The notes: generated from the letters alone by a model not told the origin. Counted from the first letter of the stretch, positions 26,034 to 35,761 are shown. The stretch: 64,000 nucleotides of DNA from Phycisphaeraceae bacterium (GCA_020639135.1 JACKHE010000004.1:226532-290531); one strand, 5' to 3'. Translations and numbers: made by a program.

Positions 26034-27224
26034 TCAGAAATCCCGTCTCGCGAAGATCCAGCAGCAGATCGCGAGGATGACGGCCTCGAAGCCCAGTGAC
26101 GTTCCGAGGACCCAGGGGACGGATCGGCTGCGGAACTCGGCCTCCGTCTGCCGGGCGGCGCGGGACTGCTGCTCGGGGTCGGCCCAGGACTCGTGCTCCT
26201 CCAGCTGTTCGCGGCGGTCCTCGGGGACATGGGCTTCGAACTGCTCCTGCTGGAACGCGGAGTTGGCGCCGTAGATGTCGTCGAGCTCGGCGGCGCTGAT
26301 GAGCGATCGGCGGAGGAGGGCGATGGTCTCGTTGGTCTTGGGGAAGACCGCCTTGGCGGTGAGGATCCGATTGTGCCAGCGCTCGAGCGCGAGGACGTCC
26401 TCGTCGGCGCTTTCCCGGATGTCGATGGCGCGCTGGAGCCGGTCGTTGTCAACGCCTTCGGCGACGGAGGACTTGATCCGGTTGACGATGCCCTCGCCGC
26501 TCTGGTCCTGCCTGTCGGCGAGGCTGGCTTCGATGGCTTGGACGCGTTGCTCGGCGCGGTGGGCGCGCTGCTGGGCCAGCGATGTCTGCAGCGCCAGCCC
26601 GGCGTCGGCGGTGTTGAAGATGAAGAGCATGAACCAGAAGAGCAGCGCGAGGATCAGCGCCGCGATGGTCGATCGCGTGAGCAGGCCGACGAGCGCGCTG
26701 ACGCAATAGAGGAAGCTGAAGAAGGCGATCATGATCGGGATCGCCAGGAACAGGCCGGGCTCCCACGAGCCGCCGCGGAGGCCCAGCACGACGAAGCAGG
26801 CGGCGGTGAAGGTGGTGACCTGGAGCGCGACGAAGAGCAGGGCGGCGGCGTACTTGGTCAGGAAGAGCCGGACACGGCCGATGGGCTTGCTGAGGGTGAG
26901 GTCGATGGCGCCGCCCGCGACGAACTCGGGGATCATCCCGGACGTGGTGACGAGGGCGAGGATGGTCGAGACCCAGGCGAGCCAGAAGCCGACGCCGAAC
27001 TGGATGAAGAGGAGCTTGTAGAGCGTCTCGGTGGTGAAGCCCAGCGCCGCCAGCGGCAGGGGCGTGCGCCACATCGCGATGGAGAGGTTGCCGTCCCGGG
27101 AGCCGATGAGCGCGAAGGAAACGACGACGAGCCCCGAGAGGATGATGGCGATCCAGAACAGCTTGCGCGCGTTGAGCTCGCGGTAGCCGTCGAGGAAGAT
27201 GGCCAGCGTCTGGCGGGCGATCAT
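26034..27224 (-). CDS. ABC-2 type transporter permease
   Basis: A 396-residue membrane protein. An N-terminal helix (LFWIAIILSGLVVVSFALIG) is followed after an extracytoplasmic segment by four more helices, including FGVGFWLAWVSTILALVTTSGMIPEFVAGGAIDLTLSKPIGR, which carries the ABC-2 (NatB/gliding GldF-like) coupling region, and a last helix at the C-terminus. A charged helical domain (residues ~210-350) projects from the membrane. It partners the ATPase encoded upstream by a 4-bp overlap. Substrate not predictable. Confidence 0.85.
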   Translation of the reverse strand: MIARQTLAIFLDGYRELNARKLFWIAIILSGLVVVSFALIGSRDGNLSIAMWRTPLPLAALGFTTETLYKLLFIQFGVGFWLAWVSTILALVTTSGMIPEFVAGGAIDLTLSKPIGRVRLFLTKYAAALLFVALQVTTFTAACFVVLGLRGGSWEPGLFLAIPIMIAFFSFLYCVSALVGLLTRSTIAALILALLFWFMLFIFNTADAGLALQTSLAQQRAHRAEQRVQAIEASLADRQDQSGEGIVNRIKSSVAEGVDNDRLQRAIDIRESADEDVLALERWHNRILTAKAVFPKTNETIALLRRSLISAAELDDIYGANSAFQQEQFEAHVPEDRREQLEEHESWADPEQQSRAARQTEAEFRSRSVPWVLGTSLGFEAVILAICCWIFARRDF

Positions 27225-28219
27225 CGGCCGGCCCCCTTCCGGGTCTTGCGCGATCGCTTGTTGCGGACGCCGCCGGGGTTGCCCCCGCCGTCCTTGACGG
27301 CGGACATGAAGAGGTCCTCGAGCGAGCTGCGGGTGGGCCTGATGGCGTGGATGGTGACGCCGCGGGCGCGGAGGGCGTCGATCATGGGCTGGATCGCGTG
27401 GACGTCGGAGACGGTCGTGCGCACGACGCCCGGGGTGTACTCGATGGACCCGTCGTTGAGATCGATCGCCTGCGCGATGAGCGCGTTCTCGTCCTGGTTC
27501 TCGCCGACGGAGACGCGGAACTCGTAGCGGCGGCTGGCCTCGGTGAGGTCCTCGATGGCGCCCTGCTGGACGACCTCGCCCTTGACCATGATGGCGACGC
27601 GCTCGCAGATGAGCTCGAGCTCGCTGAGCAGGTGGCTGTTGACGAAGACGGTTTTGCCGTTGTCCTTCATGCGCGCGATGATGTCGCGGATCTCCTTGCG
27701 GCCCAGGGGATCGACGCCGTCGGTGGGCTCATCGAGCAGGACGAGATCGGGGTCATTGATGAGCGACTGCGCGACGCCGAGTCGCTGCTTCATGCCCTTG
27801 GAGTACTTGCCGACCCTCGTGTCGCGCCAGTCGAGCATGCCGACGGTCTCGAGGAGCTCGGCGGATCGGCGGCGGCGGGCGGCCCTCGGGACGCCGGCCA
27901 TGGCGCCGAAGTGATCGACGACCTGCTCGCCGGTGAGGTAGTCGGGGAAGCGGAGGTGCTCGGGGAGGTAGCCGACGCGGGAGAGCGCGGCCTTGTCGCC
28001 GATTGGAGCGCCGAACATTCGCCCCTTGCAATCGGAGGGGCGGACGATGGTCATGAGGATCTTGACGAGTGTGGACTTGCCGGCGCCGTTGGGCCCGAGG
28101 AGGCCGAAGACCTCGCCGGGGTGGACGCGGAGCTCGACATCGCGGAGCGCGCGGACGCCGCCGCCGTAGGTCTTGGAGACGGCGTCGATGTCGATGACGA
28201 GTTGGTCTTCGCTGGGCAT
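27221..28219 (-). CDS. ABC transporter ATP-binding protein (ABC-2 exporter)
   Basis: A 332-residue ATPase of the CcmA/NatA type. Walker A GPNGAGKST, signature YSKGMKQRLGVAQ (a degenerate LSGGQ as usual in this branch), Walker B LVLLDEPTDGVDPLG and H-loop FVNSHLLSE are present. The C-terminal ~100 residues (VSVGENQDENALI ... TRSSLEDLFMSAV) form the DUF4162-like tail of drug/antibiotic exporters. The last residues are Arg/Lys-rich. Overlaps the permease by 4 bp (ATGA). Divergent from the UbiD-family gene. Confidence 0.92.
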   Translation of the reverse strand: MPSEDQLVIDIDAVSKTYGGGVRALRDVELRVHPGEVFGLLGPNGAGKSTLVKILMTIVRPSDCKGRMFGAPIGDKAALSRVGYLPEHLRFPDYLTGEQVVDHFGAMAGVPRAARRRRSAELLETVGMLDWRDTRVGKYSKGMKQRLGVAQSLINDPDLVLLDEPTDGVDPLGRKEIRDIIARMKDNGKTVFVNSHLLSELELICERVAIMVKGEVVQQGAIEDLTEASRRYEFRVSVGENQDENALIAQAIDLNDGSIEYTPGVVRTTVSDVHAIQPMIDALRARGVTIHAIRPTRSSLEDLFMSAVKDGGGNPGGVRNKRSRKTRKGAGR

Positions 28220-28355
28220 CGGTTGGATTGTCGCGGATCGGGGCCGGGGTCGCCACTTGATGGGCGAAGCGGGTTCGTTCTTTCATCGGAGATCGCGCCG
28301 GCGGGCGCTCAGCGGTGCCCCGGTGGGCTGCGGCGTGCCCCGGTAGCATGTCGGC

Positions 28356-30455
28356 ATGTTCCGCGAGCTGCGCGAGTTCGTCCTGGCTCTTGAGTCCTCG
28401 GGGGAGCTGCGCACCGTCTCGGCGCGGGTCTCGCCTGAACTGGAGATCGGGGCGATCACCGATCGCGTGTCGAAGTCGCCGGCGCCGGCATCGCCTTCGG
28501 CGTCCACGCAGCGGAACGACCCGCGGTTTGCCCACCTGGGGGGTCGGGCGCTGCTGTTTGAGGATGTCGAGGGCTCGGACCTGCCGGTGCTGATCAACGC
28601 GTTCGGCTCGTACCGGCGGATGGAGATGGCGCTGGGGTGTCACGAGCCGGGCGTGGGCGCGCCGGGTGGTCGGTTTCAGGGCGGGCTCGACGGGATCGCG
28701 GCTCGGATCGGGGAGCTGATCAAGCCGGAGCCGCCGGCGTCGATCGGTGCGATCGTCCGCAAGGCGCGCGCGCTGGCGCCGCTGCTGCGCACGCCTCCCA
28801 GGCGGGTCCGGTTCGGGCAGTGCCAGGAGGTGGTGCACGAGGGCCGCGATCTCGATCTGTCGATGCTGCCGCTGCTCAAATGCTGGCCCCTGGACGGGGA
28901 CCTGGGCGCGGTGGGCTACCCGGCGTCGATCAACGGGGGCGTTGGCGGGATCGACACGGATGAATCACTGCGGGGGCGGTACATCACCTTCGCGCACATC
29001 CACACGATCCACGCGGACGACGCGGGAAAGACGAAACCGGCGTCGCACAACGTCGGGATGTACCGCGTGCAGCGCATCGGCAGGCGCCGCCTGGCGATGC
29101 ACTGGCACATGCATCACGACGGCGCCCGGCACTGGCGGTCGTGGAAGCGCCGGGGCGAGCGGATGCCGGTGGCGATCGTGCTCGGCGGCGAGTCGGTGCT
29201 GCCGTTTGCGGCGATCGCGCCGCTGCCGCCGGGCGTGAACGAGCTGCTGCTGGCGGGGTTCCTCAACGGGCGCGGGATCCCGATGGTCCCGGGGCGGACG
29301 GTGCCGATCAGCGTGCCGGCGAACGCGGAGATCGTCATCGAGGGGTACGTCAGCTGCGAAGCGGGAATGCCGGGGTTCGACCCGCGCGATCCGGAAGCCG
29401 GGAAGCTGGGCGACGGGGCGTTCTTCGAGGGGCCCTTCGGGGATCACACGGGGTTCTACTCGATGCCGGACCGGTACCCGATCGTCGAGGTGACGGCGAT
29501 CACGACGCGGCGCGACCCGATCTTCCCGGCGACGATCGTGGGGCTTCCGCCGCAGGAAGACTACTACATGGGCAAGGCGGTCGAGCGGCTTTTCCTGCCG
29601 CTGCTGCGCACGATGGCGCCGGACGTTCTGGACTACGACCTGCCGATGTTCGGCGCGTTCCACAACTGCGCCGTGCTGAAGATCGACAAGGAGTACCCGC
29701 TGCAGGCGCGTCGGCTGATGCACGGGATCTGGGGCGCCGGGCAGATGGCGTGGACCAAGAACCTGATCGTCGTCGATGGCGACGTGGACGTGCACGACAC
29801 GGCGCAGGTGATGCGGGTCGTCGGCGAGCGGTGCGATCCCGCGACGCGGATCGAACGCACGTTCGGGCCGCTGGACATCCTCGACCACGCGGCGCCGGCG
29901 CTGGGGGCGGGGTCGAAGCTGGGTTTCGACGCGACGGCGCGCCTGCCCGGCGAAGGGGTGACGAGGCGGCGCCATGCCGCTCCACCGGCGTCCGACCCCC
30001 CACCGGCGCCAGCGGCCGTGCTCAACGAGCCCGCGCGGGCGCTGTGTGTAGATTTGCGTGGAGTTGAGAATGTTCGCGCCGCAGCGGTCCCGGCGTCGCT
30101 GGGCGGGCGGTGGCTCTTCGTGTCGATCGACAAGCAGCGCCCCGGCGACGGGCGGCGGCTTTGCAAGCGGATCCTGGCGCAGCGCGATCCGCCGGCGCCG
30201 AGGTTCACCGTGGTGGTCGATGCGGGTGTGGACGTGGACGATTTTGACGCCGTGCTGTTCCGGTGGTGCGCGAACGTGGACGCGGAGCGGGACGCGCTCA
30301 CGAACAACGACCGGGTGGCGTTCGACGCGACGGCGAAGGTCAATGCTGAGGGAACCGAGGACCGCCCGGTGCGGGACTGGCCGCCGATCATCGAGATGTC
30401 GGCATCGATGCTCGGGCAGATCGAGCGGCGGTGGAGTGAATACGGCATCGACTGA
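28356..30455 (+). CDS. UbiD-family prenylated-FMN decarboxylase
   Basis: A 699-residue UbiD-like decarboxylase. Typical blocks: FRELREFVLALESSGELRTV at the N-terminus, NAFGSYRRMEMALG, GRYITFAHIHTIHADDAGKTKPASHNVGMYRVQ (short blocks RYITFAHIH and HNVGMYR), FEGPFGDHTGFYSMPD and ETEYP-like KEYPLQARRL. The expected E-R-E catalytic set lies in these blocks. It is ~200 residues longer than E. coli UbiD (497), mostly through a C-terminal extension that includes a second domain with LVSIDKQRPGDGRRL. Candidates are menaquinone (futalosine route MqnP/MqnL) or aromatic acid decarboxylation; no ubiX/mqn gene is adjacent to decide. Confidence 0.9.
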   Translation: MFRELREFVLALESSGELRTVSARVSPELEIGAITDRVSKSPAPASPSASTQRNDPRFAHLGGRALLFEDVEGSDLPVLINAFGSYRRMEMALGCHEPGVGAPGGRFQGGLDGIAARIGELIKPEPPASIGAIVRKARALAPLLRTPPRRVRFGQCQEVVHEGRDLDLSMLPLLKCWPLDGDLGAVGYPASINGGVGGIDTDESLRGRYITFAHIHTIHADDAGKTKPASHNVGMYRVQRIGRRRLAMHWHMHHDGARHWRSWKRRGERMPVAIVLGGESVLPFAAIAPLPPGVNELLLAGFLNGRGIPMVPGRTVPISVPANAEIVIEGYVSCEAGMPGFDPRDPEAGKLGDGAFFEGPFGDHTGFYSMPDRYPIVEVTAITTRRDPIFPATIVGLPPQEDYYMGKAVERLFLPLLRTMAPDVLDYDLPMFGAFHNCAVLKIDKEYPLQARRLMHGIWGAGQMAWTKNLIVVDGDVDVHDTAQVMRVVGERCDPATRIERTFGPLDILDHAAPALGAGSKLGFDATARLPGEGVTRRRHAAPPASDPPPAPAAVLNEPARALCVDLRGVENVRAAAVPASLGGRWLFVSIDKQRPGDGRRLCKRILAQRDPPAPRFTVVVDAGVDVDDFDAVLFRWCANVDAERDALTNNDRVAFDATAKVNAEGTEDRPVRDWPPIIEMSASMLGQIERRWSEYGID

Positions 30456-30459
30456 CACT

Positions 30460-30639
30460 TCAGCGCATCCGGTCCTGCGATCGGTTGTGCTCGCGGTCGA
30501 TCATGTGGGACTCCTGCTCGCGCGGCGGGGGCATTGAGCCGAAGAAATGGCCCACGATCGACGCGATGCCGGCCATCGCGCGGACCCATGGGCCTCGCTT
30601 TCGGCGGCGGCGTCTGGGATGGTGCGGCCTGTTGTTCAC
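30460..30639 (-). CDS. Possible small Arg-rich protein
   Basis: A 59-residue frame starting at GTG 30639. It begins NNRPHHPRRRRRKRGPWVR, has a short hydrophobic stretch MAGIASIVGHFFGSM and ends in a charged tail REQESHMIDREHNRSQDRM. The composition (basic N-terminus then membrane-like segment) looks like a real small protein, and it fills the gap between the UbiD-family stop and the desaturase. There is no clear ribosome binding site, so this is a weak call. Confidence 0.3.
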   Translation of the reverse strand: MNNRPHHPRRRRRKRGPWVRAMAGIASIVGHFFGSMPPPREQESHMIDREHNRSQDRMR

Positions 30640-30686
30640 CGGAACATGATTGCAGGATCAGACGATCCGCGCGGGGTTGATCCGGC

Positions 30687-31664
30687 TTACCCGGCGCGGA
30701 GCGCGGAGATCTGCCGATCCTTCGATGGCAGGCGCGGGTTCCTGGCGAGATTCAGCAGCATCAGTGTGCGGATGAAGAGCCAGCTCGCGTCGAACTGCCA
30801 CCACTTGAGGCCGTGACGGGCGGAGGTGGGGAATGCGTGGTGATTGTTGTGCCAGCCCTCGCCGAGCGCGAGGACGCCGAAGATGGGGTTGTTGCGGCTC
30901 TCGTCGTGGCAGTCGTAGGGCTGAGCGCCCCAGATGTGGCAGACGGAGTTGACGGACCAGGTGACGTGGTGGACGAAGAAGACGCGGATGAGCCCGCCCC
31001 AGATGAAGCCGAGCAGGGCGCCGGTCCAGGACAACGTGATGAGCCCGCCGAGGAGCGCGGGGATGAGCAGCCCGACGGCGACCCAGAGCGGGAACGCGGC
31101 GTGGATAAAGCGGAGCATGCGGTCGTGCTCGAGGTCGGGGACGTACTTCTTGAAGCTGGGCGACTTGTGGCTGATGATCCAGCCCATCTGGGCGTGCCAG
31201 ATGCCGCGAAGCATGCGCCACAGCCCGCCGCCGAAGGAGTGGGGTGAGTGCGGATCGTCGTCGCGGTCGCTGTGCTGGTGGTGGCAGCGGTGTGTGGCGA
31301 CCCAGCTGAGCAGCGGTCCCTCGACGGCCATCGAGCCGAGGACGCCCAGGATGAACTTGACGCCGCGGCCGGTCTCGAAGGACTTGTGCGTGAAGAGCCG
31401 GTGGAAGCCGGCGGTGACGCCGATGCCGGTGCAGAGATATCCGCCGACGAGCAGCGCGATGTAGAGCCACCCGAAGCCGAGTGGCCAGATGAGGACCCCC
31501 CCCGCGACGATGCCCGCGAACGGGAGGATGATGGCGATGAGGTTGGCGATGCGCATCCGGAGCGGGACGCGGATCGATTCGTAGGGGATGATCGACGGCG
31601 TGACGCCGACGCCGTCGGCCAGGGGGGCCGGGCGGTCGATTGGCGATGATGGGATTGTTGTCAT
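30687..31664 (-). CDS. Acyl-CoA/acyl-lipid delta-9-type fatty acid desaturase
   Basis: A 325-residue membrane di-iron desaturase. The three histidine boxes are present: HRLFTH (near residue 87), HRCHHQHSD (near 124) and GEGWHNNHHAFPTSARHG (near 268), and four membrane helices lie between and before them. This matches the stearoyl-CoA (delta-9) desaturase family that introduces a cis double bond into membrane fatty acids. Start ATG 31664. Upstream is a divergent secreted lipase; no operon partner is visible. Confidence 0.92.
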   Translation of the reverse strand: MTTIPSSPIDRPAPLADGVGVTPSIIPYESIRVPLRMRIANLIAIILPFAGIVAGGVLIWPLGFGWLYIALLVGGYLCTGIGVTAGFHRLFTHKSFETGRGVKFILGVLGSMAVEGPLLSWVATHRCHHQHSDRDDDPHSPHSFGGGLWRMLRGIWHAQMGWIISHKSPSFKKYVPDLEHDRMLRFIHAAFPLWVAVGLLIPALLGGLITLSWTGALLGFIWGGLIRVFFVHHVTWSVNSVCHIWGAQPYDCHDESRNNPIFGVLALGEGWHNNHHAFPTSARHGLKWWQFDASWLFIRTLMLLNLARNPRLPSKDRQISALRAG

Positions 31665-31895
31665 GAGCTTCCGTGTGGCGCCGGTCTGGTTGGCGGTGGA
31701 TGGTGGTCCGTTGGATCCTACTTCGGACCGCGGGCTCTTGTTTGGCCATGGATTGATCTGATTTCGGGGTTGCCGGTCCGGTGCGCCGGCCCGACGGCGC
31801 CCGGCATCGGCGGGGAATCCGCATTTTTCGATCCCGGATCGGGATACCCGACGGTACGCTGGGACCGGACATTCCTCGAGAGAGGGGAGACATCG

Positions 31896-33476
31896 ATGCG
31901 ATTGCGATCCGGAATCGGGGCCCTCCTCGCCCTGGCGGCGGCGATGAACTCGCACGCCGAGCCGACGACCACCGTCATCACGCACGGGCTCTCGCTCGGG
32001 AGCAAGGGCGCGTGGGTGCAGAACATGGCGGAGGCGGTGGTCGCCAACGGGCCCAGCGGCGGCTCGGTATACCGCTACGACGGCGCCACCGGCGCGTGGC
32101 GGTACCTGCCCGCCCTCAGCGACGGTTCGACGGAGACGATCGCGCTGATCTTCAACTGGGTGGACGAGTCCGACGGCGTCAGCACGGGACCCAACTGGGG
32201 GTACGCGCAGGCGGCGAGCGATGCGCTCGTCGCGGCGCTGCGCGATGCGCGGTACCTCGACGGGACCGGGCCCGGCGACCTGGCGAGCGGGCGGACGCTG
32301 CACCTGATCGGGCACAGCCGGGGCGCCGTGGTGATGAGCGAGGCGTCGATGCGGCTCGTCGCCGGCGGGATCACCGTCGATCACCTGACGACGCTCGACC
32401 CGCACCCGGTCAACGGGATCAACGCGGGCTGCCTGGGCGTGGCGGGCGACGACTGGGACGACGCGGACCCGCAGCGCTGGTCGCGCGGTGACGGCTGCGC
32501 CGAGGTGACGTTCCTCGACAACTATTACCGCTTCGACGGCAACGGCTGCGACCCCAACGGGCAGCCCGTTGACGGCGCTTTCAACGTCTCGCTGCGCGAC
32601 GTGCTGGGCGACACGGCGATTTTTGACAACGACCTGTTCGGTTCGTGCCCGCTCGAGCACACCAAGGTCCACGCCTTCTACCACGGCACGGTGGATCTCG
32701 GCGCCGCCAACGACGGCGACGGCTGCGACATCGACAACGGCTGGTACACCACCACCGGCGAGCCCGGCTGCTCGTCCAGGGCGTGCCAGGGGTTCTTCTA
32801 CTCGGCGCTGGGCGACGGCCTCTCGATGCGGCCCGCGATGGGCGCGGGGGTCGAGCCCGATCCGTTCGCGGTCCTGTGCAACGGCGGCTTCGACATCGGT
32901 TCCTACGCCGGGTGGAGCTACCACGGCGGGGGCGGGAGCGGCGCGATCAACGGCGGTGGTTTCCTCCGGCTCAGCAGCGCCGGCTCGTCGAGGACGCACA
33001 ACCGGTTCTACCTGCCAGCGGGCGCGGTGTCGCTGGACCTTTCGCACCGCGTGGGGGTCGCGTCGCCCGACGACGAGCTGGTCGTCACCGTCACGGCGCT
33101 GGGTACGGGGATGACGACGGAGCTGGACCGGTTCGCGCTCGGCGCCGTCGAGGGCGCGTTCACGCCGCGCTCGACGCCGCTCCCGATGAATCTCGGCGCT
33201 GGGTCGTACACGCTGACGGTCGCGATCGACGGCGGCGTTTCGGGGATCGAGGCGCAGGTGGACGTGGACGATCTGATGATCATCACGCCGTCGATCGGCT
33301 GCGAGGAATGCCCGACGGACCTCAACGGCGACGGGGTCACCGACACGGCGGACCTCGGCCTGCTGCTTGCCGCCTTCGGATCGATGGGCGCCCAGGCCGA
33401 CATCAACGGCGACGGCATCGTCGATACGGCGGACCTCGGGATCCTGCTCGGGGCTTTCGGCGACCTCTGCGGCTGA
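31896..33476 (+). CDS. Secreted lipase-like hydrolase with C-terminal dockerin-like repeats
   Basis: A 526-residue protein with a signal peptide (GIGALLALAAAMNSHA). Residues ~25-290 look like an alpha/beta hydrolase: THGLSLGSKGAW near the oxyanion region, the nucleophile elbow LIGHSRGAVVM (Ser near 147), Asp in TLDPHPV and His in KVHAFYHGT. Residues ~330-460 form a carbohydrate-binding-like beta sandwich. The end carries two dockerin-like units DLNGDGVTDTADLGLLL and DINGDGIVDTADLGILL. AGAGGGGAGA precedes the ATG. Polyester, glyceride or sugar-ester substrates are possible; none can be fixed from sequence. Confidence 0.85.
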   Translation: MRLRSGIGALLALAAAMNSHAEPTTTVITHGLSLGSKGAWVQNMAEAVVANGPSGGSVYRYDGATGAWRYLPALSDGSTETIALIFNWVDESDGVSTGPNWGYAQAASDALVAALRDARYLDGTGPGDLASGRTLHLIGHSRGAVVMSEASMRLVAGGITVDHLTTLDPHPVNGINAGCLGVAGDDWDDADPQRWSRGDGCAEVTFLDNYYRFDGNGCDPNGQPVDGAFNVSLRDVLGDTAIFDNDLFGSCPLEHTKVHAFYHGTVDLGAANDGDGCDIDNGWYTTTGEPGCSSRACQGFFYSALGDGLSMRPAMGAGVEPDPFAVLCNGGFDIGSYAGWSYHGGGGSGAINGGGFLRLSSAGSSRTHNRFYLPAGAVSLDLSHRVGVASPDDELVVTVTALGTGMTTELDRFALGAVEGAFTPRSTPLPMNLGAGSYTLTVAIDGGVSGIEAQVDVDDLMIITPSIGCEECPTDLNGDGVTDTADLGLLLAAFGSMGAQADINGDGIVDTADLGILLGAFGDLCG

Positions 33477-33620
33477 GAAACCGGGCGGGAACCGGGGATT
33501 CCCGGGCCCTGAGATTCTGTAACGAACCCGCGGCTGTGTGCGTCTGAATACGGACAACACGGTCCGCACGGTGCGCCCCGTTGTGGGGGCGCTTCGCGCG
33601 GGCGCTTCGGAGGTTCACGC

Positions 33621-34163
33621 ATGTCGAATCTCATCACCAGACCCCGCTGGTCGCCTTACCTGGTCGGCGCCGGGATCGGGGTCCTGTCCTGGGTCGCGTT
33701 CGCCTGGATGGGCAAGGCGCTGGGGACCTCGACGACAATGGTCAACGTCGCCGGCGCGATCGAGGGCGTCGTCAGCGGGCAGCACGTCCGGGAGACGGAG
33801 TACCTCGCCAAGCACATCGTGGGCAAGCCGGTGTTCGACTGGCAGTTCGCGCTGGTGATCGCGCTGTTCATCGGCGCCCTGCTGGGGGCGAAGCTGTCGG
33901 GGTCCAGGTTCAAGGAAACGGTCCCCGATCTCTGGGCGTGGCGGTTCGGAACAAGCCCCGCGCTGCGGTATGCCGGGGCGTTCCTGGGGGGCGCGGTGCT
34001 CCTGTTCGGCGCCCGGATGGCCGGCGGCTGCACGTCGGGGCACTCGATCTCCGGCGGTCTGCAGCTCGCGGTGTCGAGCTGGGTCTTCACCATCGCGATG
34101 TTCGGGGCGGGGACCGTCACCGCGTTTGCGCTCTTCGGCATGAAAGGACGCGACCATGTTTGA
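33621..34163 (+). CDS. YeeE/YedE-family sulfur transporter, half 1
   Basis: A 180-residue membrane protein with about five helices. The signature ARMAGGCTSGHSISGGLQL holds the conserved Cys used for thiosulfate/sulfane-sulfur relay in YeeE/YedE (TsuA) channels. Together with the overlapping next gene it makes the two halves of the usually single-chain ~350-residue channel. It ends by overlapping the next ATG by eight bases, so translation is coupled. A transport role in thiosulfate uptake is inferred from family. Confidence 0.85.
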   Translation: MSNLITRPRWSPYLVGAGIGVLSWVAFAWMGKALGTSTTMVNVAGAIEGVVSGQHVRETEYLAKHIVGKPVFDWQFALVIALFIGALLGAKLSGSRFKETVPDLWAWRFGTSPALRYAGAFLGGAVLLFGARMAGGCTSGHSISGGLQLAVSSWVFTIAMFGAGTVTAFALFGMKGRDHV

Positions 34164-34755
34164 CTCACCATTCTTCGCCGATCCCGCGTCCCTCGCGCAG
34201 GGCGCCCTGGCGGGGCTGATCTTCGGCTTCCTGCTCCAGCGCGGCGGCGTGACGCGGTACCGCGTCATCCTCGGCCAGTTCCTGCTCAAGGACTTCACCG
34301 TGCTCAAGGTCATGATGACGGCGATCGTCGTCGGCGCCGTGGGGATCTACGGCATGCTCGCGACCGGGATGCTCGGCGAGGGCGCGATGCACCTGAAGTC
34401 CGCGACGCTGCTGGGCAACGCGCTCGGCGGCGTGATCTTCGGCGTCGGGATGGCGGTGCTCGGCTATTGCCCCGGCACGGGGGTCGGCGCGATGGCCGAC
34501 GGCTCCCGGCACGCGATCTTCGGCGTGCTCGGGATGATCGCCGGCGCCGCGGTCTTTGCGGAGCTGTACCCCTGGGTCAACCGCACGTTCCTGAAGGTCG
34601 GCGACCTGGGCAAGGTGACGGTCTCGCAGGAGACCGGGCTCTCGCCGTGGTGGTTCATCCTCGCGATGGCCGTGATCGCGGTCGCGGGGTTCCTGGCGCT
34701 GGAGCGCCACGAACACCATCACCCGGAGGCGCCCGGGAGCGCCGCGCCGGCGTGA
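34156..34755 (+). CDS. YeeE/YedE-family sulfur transporter, half 2
   Basis: A 199-residue protein with four or five helices. FGFLLQRGGVTRYRVILGQ and GMAVLGYCPGTGVGAMADG give the second conserved Cys-containing motif of the YeeE/YedE family. The C-terminus is His-rich (ERHEHHHPE). Its stop is 4 bp from the convergent phosphatase gene's end. With the preceding gene it should form a complete sulfur channel in the inner membrane. Confidence 0.85.
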   Translation: MFDSPFFADPASLAQGALAGLIFGFLLQRGGVTRYRVILGQFLLKDFTVLKVMMTAIVVGAVGIYGMLATGMLGEGAMHLKSATLLGNALGGVIFGVGMAVLGYCPGTGVGAMADGSRHAIFGVLGMIAGAAVFAELYPWVNRTFLKVGDLGKVTVSQETGLSPWWFILAMAVIAVAGFLALERHEHHHPEAPGSAAPA

Positions 34756-34759
34756 ACCA

Positions 34760-35761
34760 TCAGCGCGGCTTCGCTTTGATCACCAGGTCCGCGATGACCG
34801 GGAGGTGATCGGATCCGATCCCGCGTCCGGTCTCGAACATCCGCACCCCGATCCGGTCACCGACCAGGACGTGATCGATCGGGATGCGGAGCATCGACGG
34901 GAAGGCGCCCCGCCAGGAGCCGCACAGGCCGAAGCCGAGCCTCGCGTTGCGCAGGCCGGAGTCATGCACGAGCGCGCGGTAGCCGTGCGACCAGGGCGTC
35001 GCGTTGCAGTCGCCGGCGAGGATCAGCGGTGATGCTCCCGCTTCCCGGACAATCGAGTTGACGAACGCCAGCTGCGCATCGCGCAGCCTCGACGCTCGGC
35101 TGCTGACCGGGGCCATCGCGTGCAGCGCGATCAGCGACACCGGGCCAGCGCTGGTCTGGATATCGCACAGCGCGCTGCGCAGCGCCACCGCCCCGGCGCC
35201 GGCGGGTCGGGGGCTGCGCGTCAGCGGCGTCTTGCTGAAGACGGCCACGCCAGCCTCGGGCTGGTCGGCGGGGCGCTCGATGATGCGGAACGGATAGTCC
35301 CGTGAGAGCGGCTCGATCACGCGGTCCCAGAGCGTAGAGAACTCCACCACGACGAGAACGTCGGGATCGACCCGGCCGACCTCGGCCAGGAACCGGTCGG
35401 CGTGCCCGTTGATCGCCAACACGTTGGCGGACATCACGCGGATCGCCGCGTCGCCGGGCGCCGGGGCGTCGGCGGGGCGGGCGCCGATCCACAGCGGCGC
35501 CACGCGCGCGGCGGTGACGAGGCACAGCGCCAGCGCAATCCCGCTCGCGGCTCGCGACCCGGCGATGACGCACGCCGCCAGAAGCACGACACCGCCGAGC
35601 AGCAGCGGGACCTGGAAGTGGCTGACGAGATCGATCAGGGGATGCGCGGCGCCGAGAAACCCCGCGAGCACAAGCATCGCCTCGAAGGCGCACGCAGTGA
35701 GCAGCAGGCGCCGGATCGCTGTGTTTCTCCGGCGCGGTTGTGGCTCGGCGTGTGTTGTCAT
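34760..35761 (-). CDS. Membrane-anchored endonuclease/exonuclease/phosphatase-family protein
   Basis: A 333-residue protein: three N-terminal helices (LLLTACAFEAMLVLAGFLG, LLLGGVVLLAACVIAG and a third) followed by an EEP domain with VMSANVLAINGHADRFL, DVLVVVEFS, ALHAMAP, GDCNATPWS (catalytic Asp/Asn) and GSDHLPVIADL (Asp-His). This layout is typical of the planctomycete/proteobacterial membrane EEP proteins with an outward-facing catalytic domain that could cleave lipid phosphodiesters. Start ATG 35761; last gene of the minus-strand operon from 44990. Confidence 0.85.
   Translation of the reverse strand: MTTHAEPQPRRRNTAIRRLLLTACAFEAMLVLAGFLGAAHPLIDLVSHFQVPLLLGGVVLLAACVIAGSRAASGIALALCLVTAARVAPLWIGARPADAPAPGDAAIRVMSANVLAINGHADRFLAEVGRVDPDVLVVVEFSTLWDRVIEPLSRDYPFRIIERPADQPEAGVAVFSKTPLTRSPRPAGAGAVALRSALCDIQTSAGPVSLIALHAMAPVSSRASRLRDAQLAFVNSIVREAGASPLILAGDCNATPWSHGYRALVHDSGLRNARLGFGLCGSWRGAFPSMLRIPIDHVLVGDRIGVRMFETGRGIGSDHLPVIADLVIKAKPR

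Noticed and set aside
31665..33569. Upstream extension of the desaturase to 960 codons
   Set aside because: Antisense to the lipase gene with signal peptide; the desaturase start at 31664 gives the normal length.
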